The translations under genes were made by a program, and so were the position numbers. Source: Sphingobium sp. C100 (GTDB lineage: Bacteria; Pseudomonadota; Alphaproteobacteria; Sphingomonadales; Sphingomonadaceae). Taken from it: DNA of 59,698 nucleotides. The notes under the pieces are model-generated. The model did not search any database, was not told where the DNA came from, and was given only the letters and a program-made list of their open reading frames with translations. The stretch is from positions 1 to 59,698 of the forward strand of contig NZ_AYOY01000124.1 in assembly GCF_000508185.1 (NCBI RefSeq), written 5' to 3'. Of the stretch, positions 42,967-50,853 are shown piece by piece. Position 1 is the first letter of the stretch; the number at the start of each line of letters is the position of its first letter.

Positions 42967-44013
42967 ATGAGCCTTGCGAACGACCAGCAAACCCAGCTCG
43001 AGGCGCTGTACGCCGAAATGGAGTCGGCCCATCTGACGCCACTTTGGGAGTTGCTTGCGGAACTGGTGCGGCGCAGCCCTGCCTCTCCGGCTCATATCCA
43101 TTGTTGGTCGTACGACGCCGTGCGCGATTATCTCATGCGTGCGGGCGACCTGATCAGCGCGGAGAAGGCCGAGCGCCGCGTGCTCATCCTGGAGAATCCA
43201 GGGCTTAAAGGTCAGTCGGCGATCGTACCCAGCCTCTATGCTGGCCTGCAGCTCATTCTGCCCGGCGAGATCGCGCCGGCGCATCGTCATACCCAATGCG
43301 CGTTGCGCTTCGTCATGGAGGGCGAAGGCGCCTTTACCGCGATCGATGGCGAAAAAGCGGTCATGCGTCCTTTTGATTTGGTGCTGACGCCGGGCTGGCA
43401 ATGGCATGATCATGGCAATCCCACCGACACGCCAATGATCTGGCTGGACGGACTCGACATCCCCACGGTTCGCCATTTCGATGCCAGCTTTTCCGAAGGA
43501 CATAGCGAAAAGGCGCAATCGGAAGCCGTCGCGCCGGGCACGACCCGCGCGCTTTATGGCCATAATATGCGTCCGATGCGCGGATCGGCTGCTGACCGCC
43601 GCCCGGCGCATCAGCCCCTGTTTCACTATCCCTATGCAGAATGGCGCGCCGCCCTGGGGCAGATGGCCATGCATGCCCAGATCGACCCGCATATCGGACA
43701 TGCGCTGGAGTTCCTCAATCCCGCGGATGGGGGCCCGATCATGCCAACCATTGCCGCCCATGTCCGCCTGCTTCCCGCTGGCTTTGAGACCAAGCCGCGC
43801 CGGTCAACCGATGGCACGGTGTTCGTAGTCATCGAAGGGACGGGCACCGCGCTGATCGGCGATCAGGAAATCGCCCTCAACCATCGTGACATCTTCGTCG
43901 TGCCGTCCTGGCAGGAGTTACGGCTGATCGCGGACGACACTCTCGTCCTGTTTGGCTATTCCGACAAGGCGGCTCAGGAAAAACTCGGTCTGTTCAAGGA
44001 AATGAATGCATGA
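42967..44013 (+). CDS. Gentisate 1,2-dioxygenase (bicupin)
   Basis: 348 residues, the normal length. It cleaves gentisate (2,5-dihydroxybenzoate) to maleylpyruvate with Fe(II) and oxygen. The N-terminal cupin carries the iron ligands His106 and His108 in PAHRHTQCALRFVMEG, and the family signature TPGWQWHDHGN followed by MIWLDGLDIP. The C-terminal cupin (about 240-340) contains FVVIEGTGTALIGDQE. AGAGGA lies six bases before ATG 42967. The next two genes encode the following two enzymes of the glutathione-dependent gentisate route, with overlapping stop and start codons, so the three form one operon. Confidence 0.93.
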   Translation: MSLANDQQTQLEALYAEMESAHLTPLWELLAELVRRSPASPAHIHCWSYDAVRDYLMRAGDLISAEKAERRVLILENPGLKGQSAIVPSLYAGLQLILPGEIAPAHRHTQCALRFVMEGEGAFTAIDGEKAVMRPFDLVLTPGWQWHDHGNPTDTPMIWLDGLDIPTVRHFDASFSEGHSEKAQSEAVAPGTTRALYGHNMRPMRGSAADRRPAHQPLFHYPYAEWRAALGQMAMHAQIDPHIGHALEFLNPADGGPIMPTIAAHVRLLPAGFETKPRRSTDGTVFVVIEGTGTALIGDQEIALNHRDIFVVPSWQELRLIADDTLVLFGYSDKAAQEKLGLFKEMNA

Positions 44014-44708
44014 ATCAGCTGTTTGACGCGCTCCCGCCCGTGCTGGCCGAAACCAGTGACGGCAACCGCTTCCCGGTCCGCCGCGTCTTCTGCATCGGCC
44101 GCAACTATGCCGCTCATGCGCGCGAAATGGGCAAGGACCCGGATCGCGAAGCGCCCTTCTTCTTCACCAAATGGGCCGAAACGGTGGTGCCGAGCGGCAC
44201 CACCATCGCCTATCCGCCCGAGACCGGCAATTTCCATTTTGAGGCCGAACTGGTTGTCGCGATCGGTAAGGGTGGTCGCAACATCAGCGAAGACGCGGCA
44301 AAGGCGCATGTCTGGGGCTATGCCACCGGGCTCGATATGACCCGGCGCGACCTGCAATTCGAAGCGCGCGACAAAGGCCGTCCCTGGGATACGGGCAAGA
44401 ATGTGGAGCAGTCCTCGCCGCTTGGTCTGTTGCACCCGGCCAGTGCCGTTGGTCATCCCGAATCCGGTTCGATCCGGCTGACCGTCAATGGCGAGGTGAA
44501 GCAGGATGCGGACCTGTCCGAACTGATCTGGGATGTGCCTGAAGTCATCGCCTATGTATCGCGCTTCTATCGGCTGGAGCCGGGCGACCTTATCTACACC
44601 GGCACGCCCGCCGGCGTCGGTGCGGTGGTGGAGGGTGACGAGATCAACGTCTCGATCGCCGGCCTGACCGACCTCACCGTTAAAGTCGGTGCGCCAGCCC
44701 GTGAATGA
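44010..44708 (+). CDS. Fumarylpyruvate hydrolase (FAH family)
   Basis: 232 residues, fumarylacetoacetate hydrolase superfamily. Metal ligands are the Glu residues in NFHFEAELVVAI and the Asp in ATGLDMTRRDLQ. TGTPAGVGAV near the C terminus is the family signature. In the gentisate pathway it splits fumarylpyruvate to fumarate and pyruvate. The start codon overlaps the stop of the dioxygenase (ATGA) and its own stop overlaps the start region of the isomerase, which shows translational coupling. Length and context fit fumarylpyruvate hydrolase better than fumarylacetoacetase. Confidence 0.92.
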   Translation: MNQLFDALPPVLAETSDGNRFPVRRVFCIGRNYAAHAREMGKDPDREAPFFFTKWAETVVPSGTTIAYPPETGNFHFEAELVVAIGKGGRNISEDAAKAHVWGYATGLDMTRRDLQFEARDKGRPWDTGKNVEQSSPLGLLHPASAVGHPESGSIRLTVNGEVKQDADLSELIWDVPEVIAYVSRFYRLEPGDLIYTGTPAGVGAVVEGDEINVSIAGLTDLTVKVGAPARE

Positions 44709-45336
44709 GGTGATTCTGCACGGCTATTTCCGCTCGACAGCCTCCTACCGTGTCCGCATCGCGCTCAATCTCAAGGGCATCGCCTACAGCCAGACGTCGC
44801 ATCACCTGCGCAAGGGCGAACAGCGGGCGCCCGCGTTCATGGCGCTCAATCCGCAGGGACTAGTGCCCGCGCTGGAGATAGACGGCGCTGTGCTGACCCA
44901 AAGCCTGGCGATTTGCGACTATCTGGACGAGCGCAATCCCGAGCCGGCGCTGCTGCCCGCCGATCCGATTGCGCGGGCCAAGGTTCGCGCCTTTGCCCAG
45001 GTCATTGCGTGCGACGTTCATCCGATCCAGAATCTGAAAATTCTCGACCGCTTGCGCCAACAAGGCCTGGATGACGCGGCGGTCAACACATGGGCGGCCA
45101 CGGTCATCGAGGACGGGTTCGACGCCTGTGCCGCCATGATCGCCGATCAGGATGGCCCTTATTGCTTTGGCGAACAGGTCACCCTGGCCGATCTTTGCCT
45201 GGTGCCGCAATTGGTGAACGCGCGCCGCTTTGACGCTGATCTGCGCTGGCCGCGGCTGCTGGACATTGAACGCGCCTGTCTCGGGCTTCCTGCCTTCGCG
45301 GCGGCCAGCCCGGAAAGGCAGCCCGACGCGGAATGA
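44701..45336 (+). CDS. maiA: Maleylpyruvate/maleylacetoacetate isomerase (zeta-class GST)
   Basis: 211 residues. FRSTASYRVRIALNLKG is the zeta GST active-site region, and NPQGLVPAL with QSLAICDYLDE binds glutathione. It isomerises maleylpyruvate to fumarylpyruvate, the step before the hydrolase encoded upstream. GTG is the only sensible initiator: 44701 overlaps the hydrolase stop, and 44710 would give an N terminus nearer the family norm; neither has a clear ribosome binding site, so coupling is likely. A strong hairpin follows the stop codon. Confidence 0.92.
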   Translation: MNEVILHGYFRSTASYRVRIALNLKGIAYSQTSHHLRKGEQRAPAFMALNPQGLVPALEIDGAVLTQSLAICDYLDERNPEPALLPADPIARAKVRAFAQVIACDVHPIQNLKILDRLRQQGLDDAAVNTWAATVIEDGFDACAAMIADQDGPYCFGEQVTLADLCLVPQLVNARRFDADLRWPRLLDIERACLGLPAFAAASPERQPDAE

Positions 45337-45340
45337 TATG

Positions 45341-45364
45341 GAGGGGGGCTTTCAGGCCCCCTTC
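45341..45364 (+). terminator. Terminator of the gentisate operon
   Basis: GAGGGGGGC and GCCCCCTTC pair over nine bases with one G-T pair and a TTTCAG loop, five bases after the isomerase stop codon. It sits between converging genes, so it may serve the TonB receptor gene on the other strand as well. Confidence 0.65.
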
Positions 45365-45373
45365 CACTTCCTC

Positions 45374-47818
45374 CTAGAAACTATATCTGAGTTCCGCTCC
45401 GCCCATGCGGGGTTCGCCAACATTGGCGGAGTTGACGCCCAGCAGATCGCCCAGCGCGAAGCCGCCGGTATAATAGCCCTTGTTGAAGACGTTGCGGACG
45501 AACAGGCTGGCGGTCAGCCCCTCGCCACCCATGAAATCGGACCAGTCGGCGCGCAGATTGACGAGGCGGTAGCCCGGCAACCGGGTGCCCGGCGTGCGGG
45601 TGTTGGCGGTATTGGCGAAATAGAAGCTTGTCTGGCCATAGACATCCGCCCGCAGGGACAATTGGCCCCGATCCTTGGCGATGGGCAGGCGGACCTGCGC
45701 ATTGAGCGTGCCGCTCCATTTGGGCGCATCGCCATAAGGGCCGAAGAAATATAGTTCGCCAAATGCCTCCAGCTGATTGTCACGATATTTGGCGTCAGTA
45801 TAGGCGCCGGTCGCACCAATCGTCAGCCAGTCGGCCAGGTCAATTCCGGCATCAAATTCGAAGCCCTGAATCCGGGCCTTGGGCACATTGACGGTGAAGA
45901 GCGTCGGCTGGGTAACGCCACCGCCCACGGGGACGTTGATAAGCTGGGTGCGTTGGATGTTCTTCACATTCTGGCGATAGGTGGCGAGGTAGAGATGCCC
46001 GCGCTGGCCAGCGACGACACCGTTGAATTTGGCGCCGATTTCGATGTCTTCGGTGGTTTCGGGAAGATAGAGGCTGCCGCCGGCGTCAGGCAGGGCGTCG
46101 ATCGGCGGCGCAATGCCGTTGATGCCACCGGCGCGCCAGCTACCGCGCGTTTGCGCGTAGAGCAGCAGCGTGGGCGTCGCTTGATAATCCAGTCCAAGCA
46201 GCCAGCTGGGCTTGTCAAATTTAACCTCCAGCTGGGGCTGACCGAAGAAGCGGCTGCGCGCGAGCTGGTCGCTGGTGATCTTTTCCCACGTATAGCGATA
46301 GCCGGCATTGGCGGTAAGACCCGGAATGCCGACGCCGCCCAGATCATATGTCAGCTGACCATAGACCGCCTGCTGCGTGTCTTCCTGCTTAAAGTCCGAC
46401 AACGAAGTCGACACATCGGGGATCAATGGAAAGACTGGCGATAGGTCGGTATATGTGGCGGGATAGAAGAGACGGCTGCGGGTGCGCGCGGCATAGCCGC
46501 CAACGACATAGGTCAGGCGATCGTCCAGCAGCTTGCCCTGTAGCTGTAATTCCTCCGAAATGGTGCGGACCAGCTCGTCGTTGGAATTGTCGCCGAGCTT
46601 GGGCGGACCAACAAGCGCATTATAGGTCGAGAGGATCAGGTAGGGCACACCGATCTGGCCCGCCAGATCACTATTATGGCTGCGCGACAGGCCGAAGATA
46701 TTCTTGAGCTGGGTCGATTCGCCCAGGTCGATCTCCGTAGTGTTGGTGAGGAAGGCGTTGCGGCCGCGATGCTTGGTCAGATTATTTTCCGAGACATCCC
46801 AGAAGCGGCCATTCTGCTGCGCCGCGAGCGCGGCGAAGATGCCGTCGGGATTGGCGCCGGGGTGCGCGGCAAGATAAATGTCCCATGCGCCGGGAAAGCC
46901 GATCGCGGCGTCAAGCTGCGGACCGAACAGCGAACCAGCGGAGCAGGTTAGCGGCCGGCCCGTCGGATCGACCTGACCGCATTGATAGACCGAATAGACG
47001 ACGGAGCTGCTGTTGTTGCCGTTCGCGCTTTCGACCTGCACGACGCTGGTGTTGGTGATCGTCTCGGTCGGCCGGATCAGCAGCGATATACGTCCCACCT
47101 GCCGTTCGATCGACCCTGGGCGCTGGCCGTTGAAGAGGTTGCGCTGAAATCCCTCTCGCGTGGTGCTGTCGAATGCCGCGCGCAGGATGATCCGGTCGTC
47201 GATCAGCGGGAGGTTCACCATGGCGCTGGCGTTGACATAATCGAAATTGCCGGCGGCGATCTTCACGCTGCCTGCCAGCGCGTTCACCGGCTTGGCGGTC
47301 GTGACCAGCACGGCGCCGCCGGTGGCGTTACGGCCGAACAAGGTGCCCTGTGGCCCTTTCAGCACCTGGACCGATTCAAGGTCGAAGAAGGAGGACGAGC
47401 CGCCGGGCGCGAACTGCACTTCGTTGACATAGGGCACGATGGCGGTTGCGGAACCGGAGAAGGCGTCGACCGACTGGCCGCGGATAACATAGTTGAGATT
47501 GTTGTTGGATTGGGTCTGACGAACGACGAGGCCGGGAACCGCCGATTGTAGGTCGCTCTGCTGCTGAATGCCGCGTTGCGCCAACTGTTCGCCCGAGAAG
47601 GCGGCCACGACGGCGGGAACCTTCGCCAGATTTTCGCCGCGGCGGCGCGCCGTCACGACGATGTCACTCTGGTCGGACGATTGCTCAGCCGCCTGCGGCG
47701 CGGCCTCGTCCGCCTGGTCCGCCGCCAGGGCAGCGCCCTGCAGGCCAAAGCCCAGCACACCGATCACTATAGCCGCGCGACTGGCGCCGGCAATAAAGGC
47801 GTTTCTTACCATGGTCAT
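45374..47818 (-). CDS. TonB-dependent outer-membrane receptor (second)
   Basis: About 814 residues. The signal peptide ends QGAALAADQ (cleavage near residue 30). The TonB box region is DIVVTARRRGEN. The plug includes NYVIRGQSVD and VQVLKGPQGTLFGRNATGGAV, then the barrel, which ends GGAELRYSF. There is no STN signalling domain. It is the last gene of a minus-strand set with MFS, alpha/beta-barrel, SDR, ferredoxin and P450 genes, so it probably imports the P450 substrate. I chose ATG 47818, six bases after GGAGG; an ATG immediately before it is too close. The upstream 69 bases are strikingly AT-rich. Confidence 0.95.
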   Translation of the reverse strand: MTMVRNAFIAGASRAAIVIGVLGFGLQGAALAADQADEAAPQAAEQSSDQSDIVVTARRRGENLAKVPAVVAAFSGEQLAQRGIQQQSDLQSAVPGLVVRQTQSNNNLNYVIRGQSVDAFSGSATAIVPYVNEVQFAPGGSSSFFDLESVQVLKGPQGTLFGRNATGGAVLVTTAKPVNALAGSVKIAAGNFDYVNASAMVNLPLIDDRIILRAAFDSTTREGFQRNLFNGQRPGSIERQVGRISLLIRPTETITNTSVVQVESANGNNSSSVVYSVYQCGQVDPTGRPLTCSAGSLFGPQLDAAIGFPGAWDIYLAAHPGANPDGIFAALAAQQNGRFWDVSENNLTKHRGRNAFLTNTTEIDLGESTQLKNIFGLSRSHNSDLAGQIGVPYLILSTYNALVGPPKLGDNSNDELVRTISEELQLQGKLLDDRLTYVVGGYAARTRSRLFYPATYTDLSPVFPLIPDVSTSLSDFKQEDTQQAVYGQLTYDLGGVGIPGLTANAGYRYTWEKITSDQLARSRFFGQPQLEVKFDKPSWLLGLDYQATPTLLLYAQTRGSWRAGGINGIAPPIDALPDAGGSLYLPETTEDIEIGAKFNGVVAGQRGHLYLATYRQNVKNIQRTQLINVPVGGGVTQPTLFTVNVPKARIQGFEFDAGIDLADWLTIGATGAYTDAKYRDNQLEAFGELYFFGPYGDAPKWSGTLNAQVRLPIAKDRGQLSLRADVYGQTSFYFANTANTRTPGTRLPGYRLVNLRADWSDFMGGEGLTASLFVRNVFNKGYYTGGFALGDLLGVNSANVGEPRMGGAELRYSF

Positions 47819-47837
47819 CATAATCCTCCCTCGGGGA

Positions 47838-47890
47838 TTTAGTCTTTTGATTGAATATTATATATTATTTATCAATTATTTAGATATTTA
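47838..47890 (-). promoter_or_regulatory. AT-rich promoter region with IHF-like site
   Basis: Almost all A and T in a G+C-rich genome, between the MFS stop and the receptor start. TATCAATTATTTA (47870-47882) matches the IHF consensus WATCAANNNNTTR on the plus strand. I infer an internal promoter that lets the receptor be expressed apart from the upstream genes. Confidence 0.5.
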
Positions 47891-49168
47891 CAACGCCATC
47901 GCAGGCGGCAGTAATCTCGCGCGTGACGACTTGCCGATCAGAATGAGGATGATGGACAGCAGCACGGCGCCGATCAGGATTTCGAACGCAAGATTGTAGG
48001 AACCGGTGCGGTCATGGACTTCGCCGATGCCGCGCAGCATCACGATGCTCCAGATGTTCATGATGACGCCGGCCGCCCCCATAACGGTGCCATAGGACGT
48101 GCCGCCGAAGGTCGAGGCATAGAGCATGTGGACGATCGGGATAATGCCACCAAAGCCCACGCCAATGAGGGCGAGCGCGGCGAACACTACCCAGTAGCCG
48201 GGATAGAAAAGGAAGAGCAGCAGCAGCACAATGTGCAAGCCCGCGACTAGGATATAGAGCGCCCGAATGTCGAAACGTTCCATGAAATAGCCGATGCCGA
48301 GCTTGCCCAGCACGGCCGAGCCGCTGAGCACGGAAACCATGAAGCCGGCCTGTTCCACACCGATGCCCTTGTCCGAAAGGAAAGGCGCGATCGAAATCAT
48401 GATCGCGCGGTCCGACGCCAGGATCAGCGCCGTGCCGCAGGCGATTACCCAGAAAAGGGGCTCGGAAAAGACGGCCTTCAATGTCCAGGTGCGATATTCG
48501 ACGGCGTCCGAAGAGTCGGGTGCGACTGGCACCAGTTCGTTCGCGCGCTCCATCTCCCCCTCTTGGGGTCGCGAGACGACCAGCACGAGGGTCAACAGGA
48601 CGATGAGAACCCCCGCACCGATCCCGGTGACGGCAACCGCCGTGCGCCAGCCATAATGGCCGATGAGCATCCCGATGATCGGAGCCATGAGCAGTCCGCT
48701 CGCCGAGGCGGCGACGGACGTGATCCCAAAGGCGCGGCCGCGTCTTCGCTGGAACCAGCGCGTGGCGAGCCGCAGGCTGGCCATGCCGCCGGTCGCATCG
48801 CTGGCGAAGGCGATTGGCAGGATCGCAAGCGCCATCAGCCACGGAGCATGGCTCAGCGAGATGATGATGTAGCCAAGCGGCATCAACAGGCCCGCGCAGA
48901 TCATGAGTTTGCGCGCGGACCAGCGGTCCAGCATCCGCCCCACAAAAGGCCCCATCAGGGCGGAGGCGATGCTGAGGATGATGATGCCGCTGTTGGCGTT
49001 GGCGCGTGAGAGGTGCAGTTCCTGCGACACCGGCACCACATAGAGGCCGAAGCTGTAATGCGTGGCGCCGATGGACAGGAGCGACGTCAGAAAGGCGCCC
49101 GTCAGGACGCGCCAGCCTCTATAGATGCTAGGCGCTCCGCTTGGCGATGCGGCTCCGACGTCGCTCAA
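47888..49168 (-). CDS. MFS transporter (second)
   Basis: 426 residues with about twelve hydrophobic segments. GRMLDRWSARKLMICAGLL is signature A, and WFQRRRGRAFG follows TM4; the second half repeats with GYFMERFDIRALYI. It resembles monocarboxylate carriers and is likely to move the substrate or an acid product across the inner membrane, next in line after the TonB receptor. The start is TTG at 49168, with GGGGA six bases upstream; no in-frame ATG occurs before the first transmembrane segment. It lies between the alpha/beta-barrel gene and the receptor gene. Confidence 0.92.
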   Translation of the reverse strand: MSDVGAASPSGAPSIYRGWRVLTGAFLTSLLSIGATHYSFGLYVVPVSQELHLSRANANSGIIILSIASALMGPFVGRMLDRWSARKLMICAGLLMPLGYIIISLSHAPWLMALAILPIAFASDATGGMASLRLATRWFQRRRGRAFGITSVAASASGLLMAPIIGMLIGHYGWRTAVAVTGIGAGVLIVLLTLVLVVSRPQEGEMERANELVPVAPDSSDAVEYRTWTLKAVFSEPLFWVIACGTALILASDRAIMISIAPFLSDKGIGVEQAGFMVSVLSGSAVLGKLGIGYFMERFDIRALYILVAGLHIVLLLLFLFYPGYWVVFAALALIGVGFGGIIPIVHMLYASTFGGTSYGTVMGAAGVIMNIWSIVMLRGIGEVHDRTGSYNLAFEILIGAVLLSIILILIGKSSRARLLPPAMAL

Positions 49169-49214
49169 TGCCTGTCCCCTTCCCTGCTTAGATCTTGTGT
49201 ATTTTGTGCGGGTG

Positions 49215-49547
49215 TTATTTGGTCACGACCGGCGTGATCGCTTCATAGAGCGCGAAGAAGGAGTCTTCGTCCATGGCGTCGCAGGCCCGTAGAGTTGGCG
49301 TGCCATGCCGCGCGAACATGTCGGCGACGACGGCAGCGGGATCATCCGATTCCATTTCGTAGGTCGCGCCATAGCGATATTTGGCCGGCGGAACGTTCGG
49401 CTTGTCGCATAATTTGAAGCGCTGCGCCGATGTGAAACCGGGAATGGCCAGAACATCGGACAGATGCTGGTTGGTATACCAGTTGTTGAAAGCCTCGTCC
49501 TGTCCCTCCTTGGCATTGGTCAGCACGATCATGGTATATTTCGTCAT
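49215..49547 (-). CDS. Dimeric alpha/beta-barrel protein (EthD/DUF4286-like)
   Basis: 110 residues. The N-terminal MIVLTNAKEGQDEAFNNWY and QHLSDVLAIPGFTSAQRF are typical of EthD- or DUF4286-type ferredoxin-fold dimers. Such small proteins serve as cyclases, decarboxylases or monooxygenases, or bind reactive intermediates; in Rhodococcus EthD supports a P450 system, from memory. Here too it lies in a P450-ferredoxin operon, between the SDR and the MFS gene. AGGGAAG precedes the start. Confidence 0.75.
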   Translation of the reverse strand: MTKYTMIVLTNAKEGQDEAFNNWYTNQHLSDVLAIPGFTSAQRFKLCDKPNVPPAKYRYGATYEMESDDPAAVVADMFARHGTPTLRACDAMDEDSFFALYEAITPVVTK

Positions 49548-49568
49548 CGCTTTTCTTCCCTGTCAGCC

Positions 49569-50510
49569 CTAGTCGGCGGGTGCGGCTTCTTCAGTCTCCG
49601 CCGCATAGCCCAGTGCGTTCATCATGATGGGCGCGAACTCGCTGAAGTTCCGGTTGAGGTCGATCTGGTCTTCATCGAGAACACGCCCCAGCAAGCCGGG
49701 TATTTTTTCCAGCGTCAGGTCGCTGTCGACGATACCACGAGTTTCACCCACCACGATCTTTGCGAGGCGCCCGCCCGCCGTCGAAAAGGCCTCCCCCGTA
49801 ACGGCGCAACTGTCATGCCCGAGATAGGCGACGATCGGTGTCACCAATTCGGGTTTCAGCGTGTCGAATATCCACTGTTTGAAGGGGGATTCATCCATCG
49901 TGTCGACGAGCCGCGTGGCCGCCGCAGGGCAGACCAGATTGACCTTGATGCCCAAGGCCCCCCCCTCTTCGGCCAGCGCGCGGGTGAGGCCGAGATAGGA
50001 GGCTTTGGCCGTCGAATAATGGGTCGATCCACCCATGCCATACATGGCGGTGGAGCCGATCAGGACGATCCGGCCATGCTGCTGCCCCGCCATTACCGGC
50101 CAGGCCTCGCGTGTCATGAGGCAAGCCGCCCGGGTGTTGACCCCGAGCAGCCGGTCCATGCGGTCGGCCGTTTCCTCCATATAGGGGCCGCTAAGCGCGA
50201 TCCCCGCATTGTGGATCAGGATGTCGAGCCGGCCATAGGATTGCACCGCGTGGCGGACGGCGCCGCGCGCGCCTTCATCTTCGATCAGATTGGCGATCCA
50301 GGGCGTTGCTTCGCCACCCGCCGCGCGGATCGCATCCACAACCTCCTGTGCCAGATGGCTGTCCGCGCCAGTACCATCGGTCGCGGTGCCGGCGTCGCTG
50401 ACGACCACCTTGGCGCCGCGGCTGGCCAGGAACAGGGCATGGACCTTTCCCATGCCCGCTCCCGCGCCGGTGACGAGGGCGACGCGCCCATCAAAGCGCA
50501 TGTCTGTCAT
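49569..50510 (-). CDS. SDR similar to the dehydrogenase unit of multifunctional enzyme 2
   Basis: 313 residues, longer than a classical SDR. The coenzyme motif is TGAGAGMG, then HNAG, and the active site has Tyr and Lys in THYSTAKASY. The C-terminal part, LKPELVTPIVAYLGHDSC followed by TAGGRLAKIV, matches the (3R)-hydroxyacyl-CoA dehydrogenase unit of 17-beta-HSD type 4. That enzyme oxidises (3R)-hydroxyacyl-CoA, the product of hydratase 2; a separate hydratase 2 is encoded at 12555-13445. GGAGG lies five bases before ATG 50510. It is third in the P450-ferredoxin operon, 11 bases after the ferredoxin gene. Confidence 0.88.
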   Translation of the reverse strand: MTDMRFDGRVALVTGAGAGMGKVHALFLASRGAKVVVSDAGTATDGTGADSHLAQEVVDAIRAAGGEATPWIANLIEDEGARGAVRHAVQSYGRLDILIHNAGIALSGPYMEETADRMDRLLGVNTRAACLMTREAWPVMAGQQHGRIVLIGSTAMYGMGGSTHYSTAKASYLGLTRALAEEGGALGIKVNLVCPAAATRLVDTMDESPFKQWIFDTLKPELVTPIVAYLGHDSCAVTGEAFSTAGGRLAKIVVGETRGIVDSDLTLEKIPGLLGRVLDEDQIDLNRNFSEFAPIMMNALGYAAETEEAAPAD

Positions 50511-50521
50511 CGCGGCCTCCC

Positions 50522-50851
50522 TCACCCTATCGCATCCTGCCGCTCGGGCACGCGAAAGACGGCGCCGTCGAACCGGTCTTCGAAGGGAATCTGACAGGAC
50601 AGGCGCGATCCTTCGCCGGCCAGTGGCACGCCTGAGAGCATTTCGGTTTCCCACTCCGTCGGATCGGGCAGTTCGCTCCGCATCGGCGGTTCTGCAAAGA
50701 CGTGGCAGGTGCCGCACACGCCGGCGCCATAGCATTGCGCTTCGATGCCGGGGATATCGGCCGCGATCGCGGCTTCCATGATGCTGGTGCCGTGCTTGAT
50801 GCGGATGGAGCGACTTTCGCCGTCGGGGCTGATGAAAGTGATGGTGCCCAT
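50522..50851 (-). CDS. 2Fe-2S ferredoxin, adrenodoxin/putidaredoxin type
   Basis: 109 residues. Cys40, Cys46 and Cys49 in CYGAGVCGTC plus Cys86 in RLSC ligate the cluster, the spacing of vertebrate-type ferredoxins. It carries electrons from an NAD(P)H-ferredoxin reductase to a class I P450. The P450 gene ends two bases before its start codon, so the pair is coupled. The flavoprotein reductase is not in the window and must be encoded elsewhere. Confidence 0.95.
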   Translation of the reverse strand: MGTITFISPDGESRSIRIKHGTSIMEAAIAADIPGIEAQCYGAGVCGTCHVFAEPPMRSELPDPTEWETEMLSGVPLAGEGSRLSCQIPFEDRFDGAVFRVPERQDAIG

Positions 50852-50853
50852 GA

